Source: Cheiracanthium punctorium
Taxonomy: Eukaryota; Arthropoda; Arachnida; Araneae; Cheiracanthiidae
Direction of reading: 5' to 3'
Assembly (NCBI GenBank): GCA_038373885.1
Contig: JAWZYV010001861.1
Location: forward strand, 496,001 to 560,000
DNA: 64,000 nt
The notes under the pieces are model-generated. The model saw nothing but the letters and a program-made list of their open reading frames with translations. It was not told the origin of the DNA and searched no databases. Shown in pieces: positions 43,183 to 54,150 of the stretch (position 1 is its first letter; each line of letters opens with the position of its first letter). The position numbers and the translations under genes are program-made.

Positions 43183-44925
43183 CAGGGTGTCCAGAAAGTC
43201 CCACTTTCAAAAGGCCGCAAAAAAAGAACTACTGGTCAGAATGACTTCAAATTTGAACTGAATATACTGGAAGAAGGGGCAAACAATTTGGCATAATAAA
43301 AAAAGTTCCAAAATGTATCAATAGATGGTGCTGTAAGCGTCATACTATGCAAATTAATTAAAAGACACGCATGCGCATGATACATTGCATGTGGTATAAA
43401 AGCGTGGGGTATGTGGCATCCTCATCATATCATATCTGAGTAGCTTGTCATGAGTCTCTCAATGAAGGATTGCGCTCTTCTGGTTAAGCTGTTCTACAAG
43501 AACGATGACTGTGCGCCTGCAGCTTTAAAGAAATTCCAGTCATTAATGGGAATGAAAAAAGACCGTGGTCCAATTTCTGCAAAGGGTCTAAAGATTATGA
43601 TTCAGAAATTTGAAGAAACAGGTTCTTTTGAAGAGAAATCATGCAGAGGGAGGAAATCAATTGCTTTGACATCAGCAGTGGACAATGTGGCCACAGCATT
43701 AGAGGAAGGGACGAACAGTGGTGTGCAAACGTGCAGTGCACGTGGTATTTGCCTGAGGTTTAGACATCCCTGCAAGTACGGTGCACAAAATTATACACAA
43801 TATCCCGCTTTGCTATCCATACAAAATGATACATGTTCAGGAGTTGCTTCCAGCTGACCTGCCAATAAGAGAGGCATTTGCTCTGGAATTTCTCTCTCAC
43901 ATGGACAAAGAATGGCCATGGAACATTTTGTGGACAAATAAAGCTCATTTCCACTTCCACAGGCTTGTCAACACACAAAATTGCAGAATATGTACAAAGG
44001 AAAAGACATTCGCAACTGTATTAAAACAGATGCCTTCGCCAAAGGTAACTGTGTGGTGCGGGTTCATGGCATCGTGTATGGTAGGGCCATTTTTTTTCGA
44101 GGAGATTGGTCCTGCAGGTCCTGTACCATGAATGGTAAGCGGTATGCAAGTCTTTTGCACTGCCAGGTCATTCCAATACTTCAACAGAGTGCATGTCTGG
44201 ATAGTGTCATTTTCATGCAAGATGAGGCTTCTCTGCACATTGCAAATGTTGTGTATAGTGGCCCGATTGCAAATTTAGCTGAATTGAAGACACAGATTAT
44301 GCAACACATTAGCAACGTCACCCCTAAGACACTCTGATCTGTTGTGGAAGATGCTGTTTATTGCTTTCAGCTTATGGCGAAGAATGGTGGAAAGCATATT
44401 GAACTTATCTGCCGCACGTCTAGCGACAATTCACAGGTGTTTTCATTGTTGCTTTTTATGCTGTTTTTGGCCCAAGGACAGTTAAAAAGCGAATCATTAT
44501 GGGCTTTTTATGTGGTTTTCGGCCCAAGGACAATTAAAAACCAATTTTTCCCATCCAATGTGGTACGACCTTCCCGTGGTGGATGGGCTTTCAACTAACA
44601 GTGCCACAACTGTTGACTGACTTGGAACTCATTTTTTCCATTAAACGACCCAAGCACACATGCACATTGAACACTACAGTTGGTTTACTGTGTAACTCAT
44701 GCCATAGCTGTCGTATTTCGATTCAAAATGTCACTTGTAGCTGCATCCACTTTCGTTATGCTGCTTACAGCGCCATCTATTGATACATTTTGGAACTTTT
44801 TTTTACTATGCCAAATCGTTTCCCCCTTCTTCCAGTATATTCAGTTCAAATTTTAAGTCATTCTGACCAGTGGTTCTTTTTTTTTGCGGCCTTTTGAAAG
44901 TGGGACTTTAATTATGGACACCCTG
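43183..44925 (+). mobile_element. mariner-like element, 1.74 kb, near full length
   Basis: The left end 'cagggtgtccagaaagtccc' and right end 'ttatggacaccctg' are the tips of TIRs about 160 bp long. They include 'gaactgaatatactggaaga' versus 'cttccagtatattcagttc' and 'gatggtgctgtaa' versus 'ttacagcgccatc'. TA borders both sides. It carries a transposase gene in the plus direction that has lost function. Confidence 0.93.
43450..44430 (+). pseudogene. mariner-like transposase with mutated catalytic site
   Basis: The ATG at 43450 opens a frame reading MSLSMKDCALLVKLFYKNDD with an HTH-like start and FEETGSFEEKSCRGRK. A frameshift near 43775 leads to HKIIHNIPLCYPYKMIHVQE and EFLSHMDKEWPWNILWTNKA. 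The first catalytic Asp of 'W.DEAHF' is Asn here. A second frame change near 44105 leads to SVIFMQDEASLHIANVV, where the second Asp is present. The block with the third Asp is missing: the text goes straight from IANVV to YSGPIANLAEL, an internal deletion of roughly 30 codons. It encodes no active enzyme. Confidence 0.9.
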
Positions 44926-45828
44926 TATATATATATATATATGTAATGTATAAAAAGGTTGGAACTTTACTGAAATATCTGACATCTCATATATATATAT
45001 TGTTTTGAGGGTTCTTTAAAGAAAAACTTATAATAATAAACAAATTGATTACTTTTTGCTACATTTGTAAATGTTACTAATTTCATCTTATGTAAGTATT
45101 TGTGATAAAGTTAAATGAAATTTTGTAGTCTATCTTTTACATATCTGTTATCACTCTCAAGATAAGAGATTTTAAAGACTGGCTATGTAGTTAAAAACTA
45201 TATAACCTGGTTATATAGTTAAAAACTATATAGTTTTAAACTTTTATGGAGATTTTATTGGCTTTTAAATGATTTTAACGATATAACTAAGGTCTCTCCA
45301 TGCTTGATTTTAACTAAATAGACTGGTTATATATGATAGAAAAGCAATCATGGAAAGTGGATAGAAGAAAGCAATATATTTCTTTCAAATTCATTTTTAA
45401 TAGAAAAGGTATGAGAATACACAGGAACAATTTTACTATGAAAATGCATAAATACAGAACAAGGAAATCACTTGCCATGCAGTTATGTTTGAGAATAGTC
45501 ATTTCAGGTAACAGTAGTAAATGCTCAAATTTGTCTGCAATTTCTTTTAATTGTTGCTTAGTTGCACTCTATTTTGTATGTCAGGATACATTTGCATTTT
45601 CTTGCTTACAGCATGGCAAAATTTTCAGTTTCTGTGTAAAAGAAAAATTTTAAAGAACTCAAAAATTTTCATTTTTAAGTAGAGTAGATAATAAATTTAA
45701 TGAGTACAAATTTCTTATTTTACAAGACATTTAAGAAGGCACTTAGTTGACATCTTGTATTACACTGATATTCAAAAATTAAGGATGAAGTGAAAATATT
45801 ATCATTTAGAATTCGTTATGTATTTTTT
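44926..45828. other. Intron sequence
   Basis: Contains a TA microsatellite (about 44926-44942) and, at 45183-45238, a direct repeat of 'tatatagttaaaaactatata' type that is also self-complementary. No exon was recognised. The 106-codon open frame at 45333-45653 has no known features. Confidence 0.5.
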
Positions 45829-46236
45829 CAGGGTGTCTACAGAACTGGGAAATCAGAAAAAACCAGGAATTGTCAGGGAATTTAGCTGTTCTGGAAAGAA
45901 TTCGGGAATTTTATGATTTTTCTTTAAATCGGGGAAATTTTCGATATTCAGTCAAGTGCCTATGGGAGGTATCCAATGTTCCACGCCAAGGAGATTCCAT
46001 TTGTTTGATCATATTATTCCCCCTCTGGTTGGTCTAAACATAGCATGTATGGGGGGGGGGACAACACTTGCTCAGTTGTAGTGTTGATATTTCTTTTGTA
46101 AATTATCTCAAAATCATATTTCTAAGCTATGCATCTAAAATGATATATCATAAAATCCCGAAAGTAAGTCCCCTGCTTGAGTAACAAAATAGATACATTT
46201 TGGGTAGGGGACTTATAATCGAGATACAAAAAAACA

Positions 46237-46475
46237 TGGCACAGTGATTATGCCACTAAAAATGGTCGATGGCCAAAGTGTGAAGGTCCCGGGTTTGGGT
46301 CCCATTGCGCGGCTGTCGATATAATGGTCTGGAAATTTGGTAGATTTTCTCCAGATGTAATGTGAATACGCGTTAGAACCCCTTAGAAAGTCCTCCTGCC
46401 AAGGCACCCCCCCACCATTGGCAGATCGCCCTAGTGTAGTGTTGCCATAATCACACACAATCACAATCACAAAAA
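46237..46475 (+). mobile_element. tRNA-derived SINE, copy 6 (well preserved)
   Basis: Box A-like 'tggcacagtga' is at 46237-46247 and box B-like 'ggtttgggtcc' at 46292-46302. The body is 'ttctccagatgtaatgtgaa' then 'gcgttagaacccctta', and the tail is 'ataatcacacacaatcacaa'. It differs from copy 5 by only scattered changes over its length. Confidence 0.9.
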
Positions 46476-46816
46476 GAACTATTATGAAAAAAGTTGTTTC
46501 TATTAATTGGGCGGAGAGGGGCGACAGCCCCTTTTAATCCATCAGTGAACCGATGATTTCATGAGGCCTGTGTTCCGGTCAAAGATATTGATTTAGTACG
46601 AAAATTCCCCCTTCTTTCAATCTATTACAACTTCCAGCAAAGCAAATATAACATTTACGAGCATGTATGTTTAATGAAATTGTTTATTTTTGAAAGGTGA
46701 AGATTCCTTGAAAACAGGAGACAGAGAGGCTCCGCTCCGGTCAAAATAAATATTTCTATTCAGAAGGTAGCTAAACTGATTACGTAATATAATTGTGTAT
46801 CAAAGAATAGTTTTAA

Positions 46817-47770
46817 CCCTCGAAGATGCACGCTGCTTAATGTTACTTCTAAGGCGCACGTCGGGCCTTGTAGGCGCGAAAAAATTTTTTCTTAATAAAA
46901 CTCAAAGGAAATGATTGTATTGTTATAAGTAAGTTTAGTTAATCAAAACACACTATGAAAATCATTTTAAAAGTTCCTTTTTATATAAATGTTGCTTTTA
47001 GGGAAGTGCTGAAAATAGCTGCATGACATTATAATATTCTACATTTTTAATTTTTATTTTTTTCATATCATTTAAGTCATAAATTTTGTTTTGCAACTTT
47101 AATAAATATAATTGATTTAGGAAAAAATAATTTATTCTTACATTGAAAAAATAGAAGTAAAAGTTACATTTTACTCACACTTATTGCAGAGGACGCGGCT
47201 GTGTTCTCCACACACACCTTTTTTTTTTTTTTTTTTTACATTTAGAACAATACACTTTTTTTCTGTTCTTTGAACTGGGGCATATATGACACCTTTTTCT
47301 TACCGAAATCTTTTGTTTTTTTGCTGGTGGTTCTGCATAATTTTCTGTATGGCTACTGTTTAATTTTTCCTGCAATTCACATGGAAGCTTTGGTTGTAAG
47401 CTTCTTTCTTTTTAGTGATCCTTTCACCAAAATCCTTCAAAAGTTCCATAGACATTCTTTGATGAACAAACTTCAATTTTTGTACTGTTTTGCAGGTGTT
47501 TTTGTTGATAACAATAGTACTCTGGCATTTATTGTTGCAATATTCAACATGCTAAAAAATATGGCCATGGACCATCTTTTGCTAATTCTAGCTGTAGAAT
47601 ATGTAGATTACATTTGATCCACTATATCTACAGCACCCTTTGTTAGATTATAAAACGTTATAATCTCTGGTTTCTTTGATTCAGTAGATTCATCAATGGC
47701 ACTGTCGTTATGCATTGTGGATAATAATACGATGCATTTGTTTTTCTGTGGAACATAGGAAACCAAAGTC
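46817..47770 (-). mobile_element. piggyBac element relic (3' part)
   Basis: TTAA at 46813-46816 is followed by 'ccctcgaagatgcacgctgc', a likely piggyBac terminus. The minus-strand transposase C-terminus lies inside (about 47181-47745). The other end of the element was not found and may have been lost. Confidence 0.75.
47181..47745 (-). pseudogene. piggyBac transposase C-terminal part, broken
   Basis: From 47745 downward (minus strand) the sequence reads SKKPEIITFYNLTKGAVDIV followed by DQM, then SKRWSMAIFFSMLNIATINA, then the C-terminal cysteine-rich domain KRCHICPSSKNRKKVYCSKC. In the family these are 'kPeii.fYN.tKGGVDtlDqm', 'rRWplalFfnmldiaginA' and the C2xxC..CxxC finger. The Asp of GAVDIVDQM is the last acidic residue of the catalytic core and is kept. 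A stop after DQM, a frame change near 47510 and a poly(K) expansion after CSKC show decay. The N-terminal half is missing. Confidence 0.88.
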
Positions 47771-47839
47771 ATACAGTTGAAGTAGACAGTAGAAGGGGAA
47801 ATCAGGGAATATTTTTATGGGAATTTTGTTGACACCCTG

Positions 47840-48450
47840 TTTTTTTTCCTTCAAGCTTTTGTTAATTTTTTCTATATTTGACTTGCTAAAAATGCTATGA
47901 TTTCTATCAATTTACACACAGCTGTGCTGTGAGATACTCTGCACTAAAAGACTACCTAATTCTTATTCTTTTTACACCTATGTGTCACCGAAACAGTCCT
48001 ACTTACACCTAATGAAATAAGGACTTTTATATATGCTGAGAACATCTATGGAAAATATTCAATAAATTTTCCTAGAAATTAATTAATAAATTGTCATAAA
48101 TTTTTTTATATTGATTTCAATTTTTCAGAAAAAAATATAACATGCCTTTATTTTGAAAATTCTTTTTATTAAAGTAAAATAATTACAAACTTAATCTAAA
48201 AATTAATTAGAAACATTAGTTTGGGTGTATGGTAAAACCGCATGCAACCCATTTGCATCATAATTTTAATTTGCATAAATTTATATCTAAGCCATATATG
48301 CACAGATGCAAATGGGTTAAGAAGACTTTTGTGTTACTGAATCACAAGCTAATGATATCTGTAATACTTGGAATACAGATAATAACAAGAGATCATGAGT
48401 GTAGCTTCTCTTCGTAAGACTAAGACAAATTTTCACATCTGTAGAAAAAT

Positions 48451-48451
<1 letters not shown>
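47840..48451. other. Intron sequence with no clear feature
   Basis: AT-rich sequence. The phrases 'gcaacccatttgcat' and 'atgcaaatgggtt' at 48243 and 48305 are inverse copies, which suggests a small foldback of about 75 bp. Confidence 0.5.

Positions 48452-48455
<4 letters not shown>

Positions 48456-48502
<47 letters not shown>
48456..48502. repeat. (TA)n(CA)n microsatellite
   Basis: About 17 TA units followed by about six CA units, directly beside the mariner-type MITE at 48506. Adjacent TA-rich sequence is a natural target for TA-inserting elements. Confidence 0.95.
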
Positions 48503-48503
<1 letters not shown>

Positions 48504-48505
48504 GA

Positions 48506-49779
48506 CAGGGTGTCCAGTGCTAATGGTGCCCAATGGCTATTTCCCAAACCGTTAGTCAGAGACACATAGTTCCTGTTGCAAAAATACTCTAAATTGTATA
48601 ATCTAATAACAATCAAAGTCAATAAATTAATTCCTATAAAAATTATGAAACTTAAATTTTTATATGGTCCCCCAGTCCTATCAGTTATATTTAGAAAATT
48701 TTTCTTTATACAATTTGATGCACAATACAAAAAATTTTGCCCTTCTATGCCAAAATTTACCGAGTTATTGAGCAGTGAATATTTTGACTTAAGTCACTTT
48801 TTCACGTTTAAAAATGTCCCGTTACAGTAAACCGATAAGGGACAGTATAAATATTGAAATTTTAAATTATAGGTTATAAATTCATTTTCTGTCATAATGC
48901 GGAGAAAGAAGCAAAACTAACTTTAGAATATTAATCTTTAAGCAAAGGGTTATAGTCAGGCTCTATAAAAATCTATCCAGAATCAGACTTACTAAATCAT
49001 ATATACATATAGCATGCAGATGTGTAATTCCTAGTATGTTGCGCAAAGTTCAGGAAGAGCTTTCTACACGGATTCGTATTTGCATTGCAGCTGAAGGAAG
49101 CTACACATTGAGCAAATGTTATGCTAACTGAATTTGCAATATTATTTTAAGTTTCTAAAATATGTATATTCATACTTTAAAATGCTTCATTTTCTAATAG
49201 AATGTTTAATGAAGTGTTTTATTCTCTCGTTTTTGTATTTTAAGTTATTTAACGCCAGTTCATTTAAAAAAACTCTTTTTAAAAAAATTCTATTTTCCGT
49301 ATAAGCTACATTTTTAGGTAATTTATTGGATTTACATAGTTAAACATTGATCTTCTTTATTGCAATCTACAATCGTAAAATAGTTGATGAAATTGCTAAT
49401 AAATATTACAAGGCTCAAAACCATGTACATTAATTTTTCTCAAATTCATTTTGTATACAACCCATATTTCGCATCTCAAAAAGCTCTCTAACTTTAAGCA
49501 GCTGTAACTCGGTGAGTTTGGGTTGTAGAAGGACGGATTTTTTTTTTTTAAATTGCGTATGAAATTGTATAAGTAAATTTTTTTAAATATAACTGATAGG
49601 AACGGGGGACCATATAAAAATTTAAATTTCGTAATTTTTATAGGAATTGATTTATTGACTTCGATTGTTTTTGATATAATATATTATGCATTTTAAAGCA
49701 TTTTTGCAACTGCAACTATGTGTCTCTGACTAGCAGTTTAGGAAATAGCCATTGGGCACTGTTAACACTGGACATCCTG
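48506..49779. mobile_element. mariner-type MITE with very long TIRs (about 250 bp)
   Basis: Left arm starts 'cagggtgtccagtgctaatg' and right arm ends 'taacactggacatcctg', next to TA. The arms pair for some 250 bp, including 'caatggctatttcccaaacc', 'agagacacatagttcctgtt', 'caaagtcaataaattaattc' and 'tatggtcccccagtcctatc'. The middle (about 48780-49480) is AT-rich without a transposase. A single arm of a close relative is at 58592-58800. Confidence 0.9.
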
Positions 49780-49864
49780 TATATATTAATTTTTAAAATT
49801 AAAAATTTCAGTTGTAGATTTCATATGATTGATATTATTTATGAAATCATGCTTTGTATTGTAG

Positions 49865-50135
49865 AAAATTCAACCAGAAAAAAAGCAAAAAGTGGAGAAA
49901 ATTCTGATAAATCTGTCAATGCAGTGTTAACTACTGATTCTGTTGAAGGAGAATCTTCTCTTTCAAACACATTTAATAGGGAAGAATTATTATATAGTAG
50001 TAGTGGTCCTGATACAACATCAGATATTATGCCTCCAACTGTTCAAGAAACCGAAGTGCAGACAGACCCTTTGACTATATTAGAAGAAGTTGAAGATCCT
50101 CAGGCAGTTTTTGATGCCAACCATCAAACCATTAA
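49865..50135 (+). CDS. NFRKB: NFRKB exon e: NLS-like and acidic linker
   Basis: The exon begins after 'gtattgtag' and ends before 'gtatgc'. Split codons give Glu at the start and Lys at the end. Translation ENSTRKKAKSGENSDKSVNA contains a basic RKKAK cluster (possible nuclear localisation signal). A Ser/Thr/Glu-rich part follows (QETEVQTDPLTILEEVEDPQ), ending ANHQTI. By position it matches the human 'KKKKIKTIKSEAEDLAEP...' linker, which is low-complexity in all orthologues. The basic-then-acidic order is kept, the sequence is not. Longest exon in the window. Confidence 0.85.
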
Positions 50136-50655
50136 GTATGCTTGTTTATTTCTATATAATTATCTGAATTGAAATGGTATTTTATATGTTCTTTTAAACA
50201 ATTTAAAAACCATATTTAATATTTATTTCAATTGAGTTTAAAATCAAGAAGTTACGAATGGATGTCATTATTAATTAGTACTTTGTTGTCTACAAGTACA
50301 GCAAAATTCAATGTTTATTTTTCTATATGAGGTTTTGAATCAGTATCTCAAAGTAATTGATGTTGTCCCTTTTTCTAGCAGTATTTATAAAATGATTTCT
50401 CTTGCTTATCAAGCAAGGGTTTTAGATGGTGTGGGGTATTGGAGCAGAAATATGAAGAATACTGATGTTGACATCTTTTCCTCAATGTAAGAATTAAATG
50501 AACATTAGGCCACATTATCATGCTACAGGAGGATGAGGTATTGCTTTGTCAGCATATAAAAACAAGTTCCACAATTTTGAAGTTACTTGCTTCATTTAAG
50601 AATTGACTAGCAGTCCTGAAAAGGTTAATTGAAGAATATAAAGCAATTGTTAATA
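50136..50655. other. Intron sequence with no clear feature
   Basis: AT-rich. No exon or element was recognised before the mariner-type element starting near 50656. Confidence 0.45.
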
Positions 50656-50815
50656 TGCAGGATGCAAATGTTTAAGAAGTCAAACAAAACAAACACCTTG
50701 CATCAAAGAATGCATGATCAGAATTAAAACACAAAGGTGCTAGAGGGTGCTGAAGGTGACGTTGTCATACTAGACAAAAATTCACAGAGAAGATTAAGTT
50801 ATAAAGCAAGTTTAA

Positions 50816-51028
50816 CTACATATGATTACATTTAGTTTTCAAAACTATGTGATTACAATAAGTATTCAAGACACTGATATGACTGGCAGCATCTCTAAAC
50901 ACAGTACAATAGTGAGGAAAGAATTGGGAGCATTCTGGAACACACCAGGCAAATTGCACACTTCTTTTGTAGTGGCAGAAAGTTTGGCAACTGTAGTGGG
51001 CTAATGCTCCATTTTGCTGGAGCCACAC
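50816..51028 (-). pseudogene. mariner-like transposase fragment (second catalytic block)
   Basis: The minus-strand frame begins MWLQQNGALAHYSCQ, which matches the family block 'f.QDGAPaHys' containing the second catalytic Asp. Here it is Asn. The next residues (KRSVQFAWCVPECSQFF) show no clear family match. The first block, which should lie before it on the far side of the hAT insertion (about 53.8-54.5 kb), is not readable. Non-functional. Confidence 0.5.
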
Positions 51029-52154
51029 TAATCACCGGAAGTATGTAGGAATCAGACTTCGTGTAAATGTAATCAATTATTTTTTTTGTATATTTGTAAT
51101 TTAGTCATAATCTAGAAATTTAGTTTTACAAATAATCTAATGTAATGGTAATCTAGAAAATTAAATTTCTAGATTATGATTAAATAATTATAGTATAGTT
51201 GTAATCTAAGCATCCCGTAATCATAATCGCTTGAGATTCTTACAGGATTACATTCACTAAGTTTTAGTTTTAACTAGAGAAGTGCTAGATATCTGTATCA
51301 TTCAAAGATAAAAAAGTTCCATATCCAGATCCGTGAGATTGAAAGAAATATATCCAAATCCACTCGAGCAAAGAACTTTGCTTTTTCCCACTGGATCTTC
51401 CACGGTTTTTTTAATGGCTTTTCAGGAAAAAATCAAAGAAATGAAAAAAAAATCAAATTCTTTTATTAATGAGTTATTTTGTAATTAAACATAATTTTTA
51501 TTGCTTAAAACTTAATGTGTCTTATTTATAAGTGATTCTTTTTGTTTAATATAAAAGTCAATCTTTTGCTAAATAAGTAAATTAGTATTAGTAATTTAAA
51601 GCTATTAACATGCATTTCCTACTGGCATTACTTAGTAAGATTTTTGAATATTTTTATGTGATGAGCCTTATCTCCACTCCAATCCCCCACCCATCACTAA
51701 AGGGTCTCATCTCTTGCTATAGAAAGTGAGATTTTTATTTATGGAAATAAAATCTTTCTAGGGTGGACTTAGTCCCTTCCTAGTTTTGCCAATGGTATTT
51801 ACACATAATTATTATTGATTTTTACTGTTCGAACATGTACCATGTAAGGAAACTATTGTAATCATAAAATAATTAGACTATGATCTATTTATGTATTTAT
51901 CATAGAGCAGGTATGAGGGATAGAGGCAACAGAAACTTTAACCACTTGTCTCAACAGCTGACAAGTGGCAAGATCTCATGCATAATTCTTGCACATCCAA
52001 TTTGACTTTTAGCTTTCTAAGGAGCATTTGTGGCTAGTGTGCTAATCATCATTATATTTTAAAGAAAAAATGGTATATAGCTGCTCTGCATATGAATACA
52101 ATTCATGATTTGTGAAATGTTCTGGAATAACATTTCACAGATGTATATGTGAAG

Positions 52155-52182
52155 TACCGTCTCCCCCCCCCCCCCCCCCCCC
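52155..52182. repeat. Poly(C) tract
   Basis: A run of about 20 C, unusual in AT-rich DNA. Together with the (GA)n run at 52348-52374 it lies just before the degenerate tandem array. Confidence 0.9.
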
Positions 52183-52341
52183 ACAATATTTTAAAAACAT
52201 TCTTTTCATCAAGATTTTTTTTAAAAATGTATTCACAAGTCTATCCTCTCTGTGCATTACCTCGTCACAAGTCACACAATTCACCCTTTTCTCACATTTC
52301 CAACAAATTTTGAATGGTTATACGCTCTCTCGTATATTTCT

Positions 52342-52347
<6 letters not shown>

Positions 52348-52374
<27 letters not shown>
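52348..52374. repeat. (GA)n microsatellite
   Basis: About 13 GA units inside the hAT-like element 51275-53727. Confidence 0.95.
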
Positions 52375-52375
<1 letters not shown>

Positions 52376-52390
52376 CATGATAGCTCTTAA

Positions 52391-52985
52391 ACAGTGCATT
52401 CAGCTGAGCTCAAGTTTGGTAAATATATCATAGGCCGTATTAGTACAACCGGTATTGATTTTGGTCTATATAGGATGAATAGCTTCTTTTACAGGCATAC
52501 TAAAAAAGAATTCTTATATACTACGACATATGGACGAAAATTCTTAAAAGTGTGCTGTCATCTAAATGTTGCATTTGATTGAGCACAAATTGGGCATGTA
52601 TATTGTAGCTGGCCATCACATGACCTGTATACATTTTAGTATGTGTAGAATTGATAGTTTGTTCACACAGGGTTGCAAAAAAAGAATTCTTGTACATTGC
52701 GGCCTACAGATGAAAGCTGTTTAACGTGTTTAATGTCTGTAGTAGTAGTATTCAATTACATACTGTATAGAGTTTGGTATGTGTAGGGATTCATTTTTTA
52801 CAGGACTAGAAAAAAGTATTCTCCTATAGTGTCACAAATTACTTTAAATGCACTAGTATTTGAACACTGCATTCAATTGAGTTGAAGTTTGGTATGCAAA
52901 TTGTGAATCCCAGTCTCAAAATGTGTAGGTTTTCATGAGTATGAGACATTCATTATTTTACAGGGATACCAAGATTTTCATATAC
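52391..52985. repeat. Degenerate tandem array, unit about 130-180 bp
   Basis: Two landmarks alternate four times. One is 'gcattcaattgagttgaagt' plus 'ttggtatg' (near 52395, 52567, 52750 and 52870). The other is 'ttttacaggnatacnaaaaa' followed by 'gaattcttatat' and 'tacnac' (near 52488, 52668, 52796 and 52958). Spacing is uneven and identity is low, so the array is old. It lies inside the hAT-like element. Confidence 0.7.
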
Positions 52986-53084
52986 ATTCTGGCTTACTTA
53001 GACTCAAATTAAGGTAAGAACATTTTAGTGTTGTTAAATTATTTAAAACAGGATAAAAATGATCAGAAATATGCAAATTTAGGT

Positions 53085-53400
53085 GGAAATGCTCAAACAT
53101 GATCTGATAATTTTCACTATTGTGTTTGCTGAATTCAAAACGCTTGGTAATGATAAAGTGTTCGGAAAGTCGAGTGGAAATTACTCTAGATTTTTAATGT
53201 TATAGAACACCCTCATGTTTCGACACAAAATTTTCTGCAAATTTCTTAACTAGTACCAATTTATCGTTTGTTAGAGTGTTTAGTATGGTTTGTGAAAAAC
53301 CATCCTAAAAATTTTCAAGTGTCAGACAGTCATACTTATGTATCAAAATCTCATGTTTTTTTTCGACCTATTGTCTTATTAAGATATGACAAGAGGCTCT
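53085..53400. repeat. Repeat shared with 58980-59290
   Basis: The two regions align over about 150-300 bp. Both contain 'aatttatcrnttrttan' then 'gt.tagta.' patterns, 'ttttcaa' and 'taccaaaatcacatg' (here 'tatcaaaatctcatg'). Here the sequence is inside the hAT-like element, and at 59 kb it lacks that element's ends. Probably an older, unnamed dispersed repeat. Confidence 0.5.
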
Positions 53401-54059
53401 ATTGATTTGAAAACCTACTTGGTTTGGTAGTAGCGATTCGATAATTCAATGCACATGAAATCCTGTTAAAATTTAAAAAATAAAATTTTAATTACTAAAA
53501 ACTTTTTTTATCCGAGCACTACTCAGTATTTGGAAGTTTTGCAAATGATCGCTTTAAGATGATGTATTCTGCAAAATAATATCCAAGCAAAAAGATCCGT
53601 ATCTGCAGATATCACTGCAAATGATCTGTTTTCATATACGTCCGTATCTATGGATATAAGAAACAAATGATCCATTTTCGTATATGTATCTGCAGATGTA
53701 ACTTTTTATTGATCCAGCACACCACTAGTTTTAAACATCAAATAAAGATAACAGAAAAAACTTATTAAACTGTGTGTGAAGTCTTCATTAAATTTCTAGG
53801 AGCTCGTGCTTTTAACAGTATATTTAAAATGCTGAAAAAAAAATTGAACCCCAGTATAATATGTTCATTCATATAGTTGCAAAGACATTAAGCCAAAAGT
53901 TATCCTTTCTGTGGCCAGTATTACTTTCTCTCATCTGTCCTCTCTGGGTTCAACAAGGCCTTCAGAGATCTATGGTGAGAAGCAATGCTGGAGATGGAAG
54001 GTGAAAATCTCTGCTGTTGTATTATTGCTGGGCATTGCTTAAACAAGTTAAACCTGTAT

Positions 54060-54150
54060 TCAATGATCCTTTTATGCGTGTTATTTTACAAAGTTTAATT
54101 ATTTTATCTTTTAAACACGTTTCTCTTGAGTGTTTTTTTGTTAATTAGTT
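54060..54150. repeat. Repeat shared with 56148-56230
   Basis: Both contain 'ccttttatgygtgttntttt', 'aagttt.att.attttatctttt' and 'ttgagtgtttttt'. No element boundary could be set for either copy. Confidence 0.5.

Larger units (their letters stand above)
45829..47839. mobile_element. hAT-like ends (CAGGGTGTCTAC) enclosing other insertions
   Basis: Left 'cagggtgtctacagaactgg' and right 'gaattttgttgacaccctg' are inverted repeats with similar subterminal text ('caggaattgtcagggaattt' versus 'aaatcagggaatattttt'). The flanks 'tatttttt' and 'tttttttt' agree at 7 of 8 positions but are low-complexity. Inside are a SINE (46237-46475) and a piggyBac relic (46817 to about 47770). Confidence 0.6.
51275..53727. 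mobile_element. hAT-like element, 2.45 kb, with 8-bp TSD
   Basis: Left end 'tagagaagtgctagatatc' and right end 'tgatccagcacaccacta' are inverted repeats of the TAGAGRTGTGC type. Flanks 'gttttaac' (51267-51274) and 'gttttaaa' (53728-53735) differ at one position. Subterminal regions on both sides are rich in 'atctgcagatat' and 'tccgtatc' motifs. No hAT transposase was recognised inside. A degenerate tandem array (52391-52985) fills the middle. Confidence 0.82.

Noticed and set aside
43945..44238. 97-codon minus-strand frame
   Set aside because: Shadow of the mariner-like transposase relic on the plus strand.
46237..46310. Functional tRNA gene
   Set aside because: Box A and box B are present, but the sequence is part of a repeated SINE with a long extra body and cannot form a full cloverleaf with an acceptor stem.
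48455..48730. 91-codon minus-strand frame ending in an YIYIYI run
   Set aside because: The run is a translated TA microsatellite, and the rest lies in a MITE arm.
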